From Marsupella aquatica (lineage: Eukaryota; Marchantiophyta), in contig OZ316892.1 of NCBI GenBank assembly GCA_973895155.1, positions 29,202,001 through 29,266,000 on the forward strand: a stretch of DNA of 64,000 bases. Direction: 5' to 3'. The translations under genes were made by a program, and so were the position numbers. Below, piece by piece: positions 57,753 through 64,000 of the stretch (positions are counted from its first letter, which is position 1; each line of letters opens with the position of its first letter). The notes under the pieces are model-generated. The model worked only from the letters and a program-made list of their open reading frames with translations, was not told where the DNA came from and ran no database searches.

Positions 57753-60146
57753 TCAACAAATGTATTCTTCAAGAAAAATTCCATCAGAAGTAGTAAGCTC
57801 GAAAAACGACATCTCGCCTTCCTGAAAGCTGATTCTAATCCTATCAATCCCGCATAAAAGAGTGCTTTGGTTCGCAGACTTTATATTTTCTATGAAACAA
57901 TGGAATATAACCAATCCAGAAGAATTTCGATAGTAGTTCACGAGTGGGTGAAGCTTGTGCACCTGTCTAAGACGTTTTAGGCGTCCATCTAGAGCTGTTG
58001 GGAGGTCCGTGACAAATGTACTGCCAACAAAAACTCCTCCAGGACGCAAAATCCTACTTATTTCAGCTACCTGCAAATGTTGTTACAGTGGTTTTATTGA
58101 GATTGACTCCCACACCCATATTACAGTCCACTTGAGACATTATTTACAATTTTGGCGATCATTAAAGTGAATATAGCTTTAACGATTGTCTAGCCACAGT
58201 GAGAATGAATTGTTTCGAGAATAGTGTGCAAACTATTAGTTTTTTTTTAATGACCCAAACTTTGTTGATGGTTAGTTTTTGTCCTTTTCTTCAGCTTTGT
58301 TAAGTTTCTCGGTATTTTAGAGGGCTGGATCTCCATTGCGTCTTGGTGAGACTTTGTTCTCTATTATATTTGTCCTTGTTATAATCAGTGATGGTACGTG
58401 AAACGCTTCAGTCCCTTTGATTTCACACTTCTCTCCTTACCCATCCCTAATCTAGTCATTGGATTACATTTTCTTGAAATTCTTCCCTGGAATCACCGAC
58501 ATTGCTGTATATTGAGAAGAAAAATCCAAGGTCTAGGACAAGAAAGGACAAATGCTTACAGATGACAACACGTCCGGCCAGCAATGAATTGCAGCAGCAG
58601 CATGTACACCAGCCACTGATGCTGTTGCGAATGGTAGTCTGGCAGCGTCCGCTCTCACGAGCACCACCTTTCTGTGATCACCATAGCATTTGCCTTCAGA
58701 ACATCACATTTAAGTTGAAACCTGTGGTTGAGTTTTTGCATAAGCCCTAAACCCCAAACTCAGAACGAGTTAACGGTACAATCTTTTTTTCTTCCGCCAT
58801 CTAAAAGTATGATTGCCTATACCACGTTTCAGGGGAAAAAACAAGGTCTGTTTTAAAAACTTTGCAATGAACTCCAACGTATAAAACCTTTTAGAAAGTC
58901 AAATTTGTTGAAGGAACTTACAACAAGTCTGCCGATGCATCACTGTCAAGAAACCCACGACACTGCTCTAGCATGGCCTGGGAGAAATCAGAGGCAATGA
59001 CCGTCTCATACTCTCGTCCAGCCAGGAAACGCCGTGTAAAACCTCCAGGTCCACAGCTAAGATCCATGATCACTTCTCCACGAGCAGGTTCCAGAAGCCT
59101 TTCAGCCATTTCAGCCTAACCAAGTGCAGTACCACAAACATGTCAAACCAAAACAGGTCGCTGTAGCCGCAGCAACAATGTGACTAAAACGACTTATTAT
59201 AGACCCTTTCTGCAGGCACCTCTAAAGACTCACTGCCAAGTACAGAAAACTCACACAGCTGAAAAACCAGTAACAAGTAAACATGAAAAAGGGAATCAAA
59301 CACAATCCAAAAATACTGAACACTTATGAAGAAAAGCATCAACCTAGATGAAAACCCTGAAACCTAAACTATAAAACTGATTTATCAGGTGGAACATTGA
59401 CAAAAGCACAAAGGCTAAGGGAAATATGTAAACTCAACACATCATACGATTTCATACTATCCGGGGAAGCTGGCAATACCAAATAAGTCTCGGTATCCTC
59501 TCTCATAAACAAAAGCGATCAGGGGGTTCCTGAAAAGGTGGAACAAAGCTAACGAACAGAGTTAGTTCTTCGGAGGCGGTTAATCAAAGATAACAAGTGC
59601 CAAGCCAAACAAAACCACCAAATTCATTGTAGAAGGGATTTCAGGAGATTAGAGCAAGAGGATCGGCATTCAGTTCTAAGCATGAGGATAAAGCAAGCGC
59701 TGTTGTCAATAAACCAACGCCGGACCAAACTACTGCCCTCGCCAGTTGATAGCAGTAGCTCTCAAGGCCTGAATGGAGCCTTACTGAAAAAATGAAGATC
59801 CCAATTCAAGGCGACTCTCTCACTAGGAATTACTAGATCAATAATCCCTCCATCGTTCTTGTACGATTTTTCCCAATTCTTGCAGCGCAACGAGGTTTCT
59901 TTGAATGTGAGCCTGAACATAAGCAACTGTCCAGAGTCATGGGGCGTGCCACAGACAGCTTACAACACAACCTCGGCCTCGTCCTTCTAGTCTCTAAAGT
60001 TAACCAGAAATTCAAGTACGCAAATAATTTTTCCAGAGAAAACCCTTACAGATTTGGGCTTGGGAAGCAGAATACGTTAGGGGACGATAGCACACTGGAC
60101 AAGCAAGCTCAACCTTCTCCGTTTGCGTTTTGGCGGCCAGATCTGT
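57753..60146 (-). CDS. SAM-dependent methyltransferase, plastid-type (At1g78140/At2g41040 family)
   Basis: Exons on the minus strand: about 60146-60050 (ELACPVCYRPL), 59958-59785 (GQLLMFRLTFKETSLRCKNW), 59548-59458 (LFRNPLIAFVYERGYRDLF), 59115-58922 (MAERLLEPARGEVIMDLSCG, PGGFTRRF), 58671-58560 (KVVLVRADAARLPF, GVHAAAAIHCW), 58070-57753 (VAEISRILRPGGVFVGSTF, stop TGA). Phases agree at every junction except 59458 to 59115, where two leftover bases do not fit, so a micro-exon or altered donor is likely. LSCGPG is the SAM-binding motif I; RILRPGG is the usual post-motif. The N-terminal zinc-ribbon-like pair is CPVC, but the second pair has CKNW where the family has CxxC. The transit peptide exon should lie in 60150-60640 and was not found. 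The Arabidopsis relatives are plastid proteins; the substrate is unknown to me. Confidence 0.85.
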
Positions 60147-60670
60147 CTAGACAAACCATGTCACAGCTTGAATAAGGGATGTGTCAAAGAAATCAGATTG
60201 TAGACACATTTTCTCACACAAATTTGCAATTTGTTGTAGATGTACCAGAGCTCATGGAATTTCAATGGTCTCGTGGTTTTTATTTTACAAAATGCGGGTC
60301 TTGAGGAACCCTAATGGACAAAGGTTGAATCAGATGAATTCTCATAGAGAAATCTGATAGGTGATAAGAGGCGATTTGAATGCCTACCAAGTCAGCTAGG
60401 TAAAATAAATAATTTTTTTAAACAAATCGGCAGATACGTCTTGTAGTTTATTCATGATATTTGAAAATGCACACATCTCAGTAAAAAGAATGGCGAGTCA
60501 GAATTAGAGAGAGACATGAACAATTCTTTCAACAATGGTCCAATTGCCCCAAAGACCACAATCCATGAAACGATCTTGGGCATATACCGCAAAAACAGAT
60601 ACATGCAAACCAACTCAGCTAGAGACTTTGTACCCATAGATCACTTCAACCATAGTATCGCAATCCAGAC
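60147..60670. other. intergenic stretch between methyltransferase and hydrolase
   Basis: Should contain the 5' end of the methyltransferase and the 3' untranslated region of the hydrolase, both on the minus strand. Neither could be delimited. Confidence 0.4.
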
Positions 60671-63398
60671 TTACCAGTCAACGAACTGACTGAGTGGGAT
60701 GCCAACCTCTAGACGCCCATTCATATCCATTCTACATTCAGGGTTTTCGACCTGATCGATGATGATACTCCTTAGATCCCGTTCATCTGTAGCCACCACA
60801 ACCCACACGACAGAGTATGCCGGTCTGAACCCGGCGTGAACGATTTCGATCCCAACTTTAACGTCAGCACTTAGAGAGGTCGTCTCCATCCAGATTTTGG
60901 CCTCAAAGTATTCCTGGTTCTCTGTATGATTGATGGTTACTCCATCATCATCAATCAAGGAGATTTCCGTTTTGCTGCTGTTTGGGCTGTCAAGAGGAGA
61001 AGGGAAGAGGAGTACCACTCTCTCATCATCAGGCACTTCTGCGGTATGATGCATAAACTTGCCCAGGGGAAGCAATCCCCCCTCCGGTACGAAAACAGGG
61101 GGGAGGGCTGCTTCAATTGGAGCTTCCACAGTCACCTCTCTCCCACCTCGGAAAAATTTACCAGTAAGAAAACTAAACCACCCACACCGATTGTCTACCT
61201 CGTGATTTTTGTTGCTAAAAATGTTAGCCACCCTGGAATTGGAGAATGTATCCACCTCACCCTTGAGAGGATAGTCAAGAGGGTCAACCACTGGCAAGAG
61301 CCTTGGGAGATAGACAGTTCTGGTGAGAGCATCCTCATGCCACACAGGAGCAACCAGCAGGCAGCTCCCAAGCATGTACTCAAATCCTAACTCAAAAGTT
61401 CTGGGATCATGCTGAAAATGCCAGAACAAGGGCCTCATGATTGGCCAAGATGTGCGTTGGAATTCCACATGGAGTGCATAGAGGTAAGGAATAAGCCTCA
61501 TTCGAAAGTGCATGGAGCTCCTTATCCCGGTTATCGCGGATTCATACATCCAGGGCTCAGTCACTGTGTTGTCCGAATTCCAAGAGTGGATACAAAACCT
61601 GGGATTCAGCACACCAGCCTGGACCCATCGCTGAAGCAGTTCAGCTGAAGGTTTGGGCCCAACGAATCCCCCTACATCATGCCCATATCCAGCAGGAAAT
61701 GCAGAGAGCCCAGCCGAGAGGCCCATGGGAATGTTGAACTTTAACGTCTTCCAGTCCGTGCAGTTGTCTCCAGACCATGTTTGGGCCGCAAACTGGTGGC
61801 ACCAAGGAGACGCTGACCGCGTCACAACAAAGGGCCTCAGCTTGGGAGACCACTCTTGCATTGCCTGGTACGAGCATTGTGCCATGAGCAGAGTCTGGAT
61901 TGGGGCTCCCACCTGGCTGGCTGGCTGGGGCTGCTTGGAGGCCCCAGCCACGGTGGTCTCCACGTCCACGGGAATCTCCATAGCAAAGGTGTTGGTGTCA
62001 TCTGTAAATGTGAACTCATTGTTATCATTCCAACAACCTGAGATTCCGTATTCCAACAGAGATTCCTTCACCGATTTCTTCCAGAAGTTGTAACCTGCTG
62101 AACTGGAGAAATCAATGTAGGATGCAGAGGAGCAAGTACTTGCTCCGGCACTCCACTGCATGACTCTAGCAGGCTGGTCAGTTTCAGCATCCCAGATGAA
62201 CCCTTTGGAAGCTTTGATTTGTTCGTATTGTAGATGTTCCTCCAGCAGCCATGGTTTGATATTTGCAATAACATTAATACCCTGAGCTTTTAGTTTTGCA
62301 ATCAGCCTCTTTGCATCAGGGAATCGCTTTGTGTTCCATGTAAAAACACACCTTTTTCCCTTCTTGTTGACTGTGTACCCGGAAGACAGGTGGAGTCCAT
62401 CACAGGGGATGTCATGCAAACGGCATAGCTCCGTGAACGCTTCAATTCGCTCTTGTGCATCTTCAGCTTCAGTATAGTTCATGGAGGATGCCAGAAAGCC
62501 GAGTGAGTACCGAGGAGGAAGAGATCTTGGATGCCCCATGACTGATGCAAACCCATCCAGAACGGCTTGGGCAGATGGGCCGAAGAATAGATAATAATCC
62601 AGGGGACCACATTCCGCATGGCAGTACCGATAGGATCCCCAAAACTGCACACAGCCAAAAATGACATACCACATGAGCCATTGCAACAAACTGAAGTATG
62701 AGGAGCGTAATTTAGAAGTAAACTATAAACTATGACAAACTACAGGTCTTGCGTTTGTGGTAGTATAGCCCCACAGCATCAATTTCGGCTCCGAGGTCGA
62801 CCACAGTCCGGGACATGTTATTGTAGAAGAGTCCATAGGCAATTCCGGTTTCTTTTGAGAGTGTCAAGTAGAAGGGGCAGTGCTTGTACAGCGGGTCTGT
62901 TCTCTCAGCATCATAACCCATTGAATCAAACCCCTCTAGCCTGAATCTTCTGCCATGAAGATTGAGGTTGCCGGTCCGTTCTCCGAGACCACAGTAGACT
63001 TCACTGGATTTCCGGCACATATAGTGGAAAACTCCAGATCCATCGAAGACGTAGGCACGATTTCTTATGTCCTGTGCGAATTTTGTTGAGGAACTTGCTT
63101 CCATCCAGCTTAGGCTCAACCCATCAGCATAATCCACCTTAACGTGCAATAATGGAGTTCTGATGTGGAGCATTTTTTGCTGATCATCATGGTCGATGCT
63201 CAATTGGATAGGCGACTCCGAGGCCTCCCAACAAGCAGTGGTGCAGTTCGCAGGCGAAAATAGGACCCTCACCACTTTGCTGCTCACAAACCGAATTTGA
63301 AAAATGTTTTCTTTGATACCTTTGAAGGTCACTGGGTGCATGAACTCTGTGACATAAACGAAACCCTTGGCCACAACTTGCTTCATCTTGTCATACAC
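60671..63398 (-). CDS. glycoside hydrolase family 31 (alpha-glucosidase/alpha-xylosidase type)
   Basis: Two exons: 63398-62775 and 62644-60671, about 865 residues as modelled. GH31 enzymes remove alpha-linked glucose or xylose by a retaining mechanism. The N-terminal exon has the beta-sandwich part with GLGERTGNLNLHGRRFRLEG. The large exon has LDYYLFFGPSAQAVLDGF, CDGLHLSSGYT and VFTWNTKRFPD, the nucleophile motif WNDNNE (Asp about 415) and the acid/base motif TWSGDN (Asp about 501), then the C-terminal domains. The splice donor (GCT|GTGGGG) is weak but keeps frame and gives EIDA-FWGSYRY, as expected. The frame continues upstream of ATG 63398 to about 63445 (SQWTPNQLVYDK), so the true start is probably in an earlier exon. 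HLSSGYT, WNDNNE and overall layout resemble fungal and bacterial GH31 more than the usual plant AGLU/XYL1/HGL1 enzymes. No signal peptide seen in the available part. Confidence 0.9.
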
Positions 63399-63685
63399 TA
63401 GCTGGTTTGGAGTCCACTGAGACTGATTATCTGATTGACTGGCTGAATGAGATATCCCTCCTCACCAAGATGATCAAGGAATCTGCCAAAACAACAGAAC
63501 ATTGCAGAGTGACATCAGGACATCAGCTTGACCACCCGAGGAAACTAGCGACATATAGGAACTACAGAAAATCAAAATCAAAGAAGATCTTTTGCAGGAG
63601 AAGAAAAATGAACGCATCCTGAAAGTCAAGGAGACACAGCTTTGGAGTCCGCCAAGAGTGCTTTCTTGCAAGGGAATGTACATAG

Positions 63686-64000
63686 GTTGCCCATATGCTG
63701 ACCTCTGGAATGGTACCTGCTCTCTTCAAGGAGGATGAGAAAGATGGAATGATTAGCCAGGTATTGTGTCACCTTGCTTCCATATCACGAATAGATTGCA
63801 TGCATAGATTGGAGCTATTAAGAGGACGTTCTATCGCATAACCTTTTTCCCCCTCGAGTATTTATTGTTTACGTTGCTATTGTGAGTGAGACCAGAGGTA
63901 ATGACCCCGGCAATGTCAAGCAGATTCCACATTCATTCTGATCAGATGGTCTTTTGTAATGTTGTTCAGGTGAGGGATGAAGCTGTCGCCCAAGGAACCG
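63686..64000 (+). CDS. dynein heavy chain fragment, AAA4 region (partial, continues past window)
   Basis: Exon 63686-63760 (after TACATAG, before GTATTG) encodes 25 residues including MLTSGMVPALFKEDEKDG. Exon 63970 onward (after TTGTTCAG) begins VRDEAVAQGT and runs off the window. Both are phase 0. NxxLTSGMVPALF followed by DEK and an R-E-G pattern is characteristic of the AAA4 module of axonemal dynein heavy chains, which drive sperm flagella. The residues expected just before (TDxHVxEEGFLExxNN) are not on the plus strand between 63400 and 63685, and the hydrolase exon occupies the sequence before that. So this is either a 5'-truncated copy or a gene with a very long intron. Confidence 0.6.

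Noticed and set aside
60926-62093. 154- and 146-codon plus-strand frames
   Set aside because: They lie opposite the GH31 exon, whose frame carries all family landmarks. They are shadows.
63474-63683. 69-codon minus-strand frame as first exon of the hydrolase
   Set aside because: No splice donor brings it in phase with the hydrolase exon, and its composition is not protein-like.

Overview
The window looks like nuclear DNA of a land plant. Coding sequence is split by GT-AG introns of a few hundred bases, the genes belong to plant families, and most of the rest is decayed transposons and tandem repeats. Two short exons at the right edge read like an axonemal dynein heavy chain. Flowering plants and conifers lack this family, so I favour a plant with swimming sperm (moss, liverwort, lycophyte, fern, cycad or Ginkgo). 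I cannot name the species.

Layout. 1-16.5 kb has no gene I can support. It holds tandem arrays with units of 88, 80 and 84 bp, a small foldback, a complete non-autonomous Helitron (9860-10610), a 3.7-kb element with long inverted arms (10993-14739) and a 1-kb TIR element (15359-16379). 16.6-20.7 kb holds permease gene A (4 exons). 20.7-38 kb is a repeat-rich spacer: a decayed Helitron helicase, a LINE relic split by a 476-bp hAT-like insertion, a pair of 166-bp MITEs, a copia-type solo LTR and several Helitrons with internal ~35-bp minisatellites. 38-51.2 kb holds permease B, a decayed third permease copy, and two broken copies of an unrecognised small gene. A foldback sits just upstream of the permease B core promoter. 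52.6-53.2 kb is a single-exon gene of 198 codons. 57.7-60.15 kb is a plastid-type methyltransferase on the minus strand. 60.7-63.4 kb is a family 31 glycoside hydrolase on the minus strand. 63.69-64 kb is the dynein-like piece on the plus strand.

How the parts relate. Permeases A and B share identical lengths for exons 1-3, the same intron phases, and similar 5' and 3' flanks, so they come from duplication of a unit of about 6 kb. The third copy keeps only intron 3 and exon 4. The small broken gene follows B and the third copy, so it was part of the duplicated unit. Transposons have since pushed A and B about 17 kb apart and split the third unit. The methyltransferase, hydrolase and dynein piece are neighbours without an evident shared pathway.

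Limits: splice sites were placed by eye from frame, GT/AG signals and remembered family features. No alignment or database search was run. Family names are recognition from sequence, not search results.
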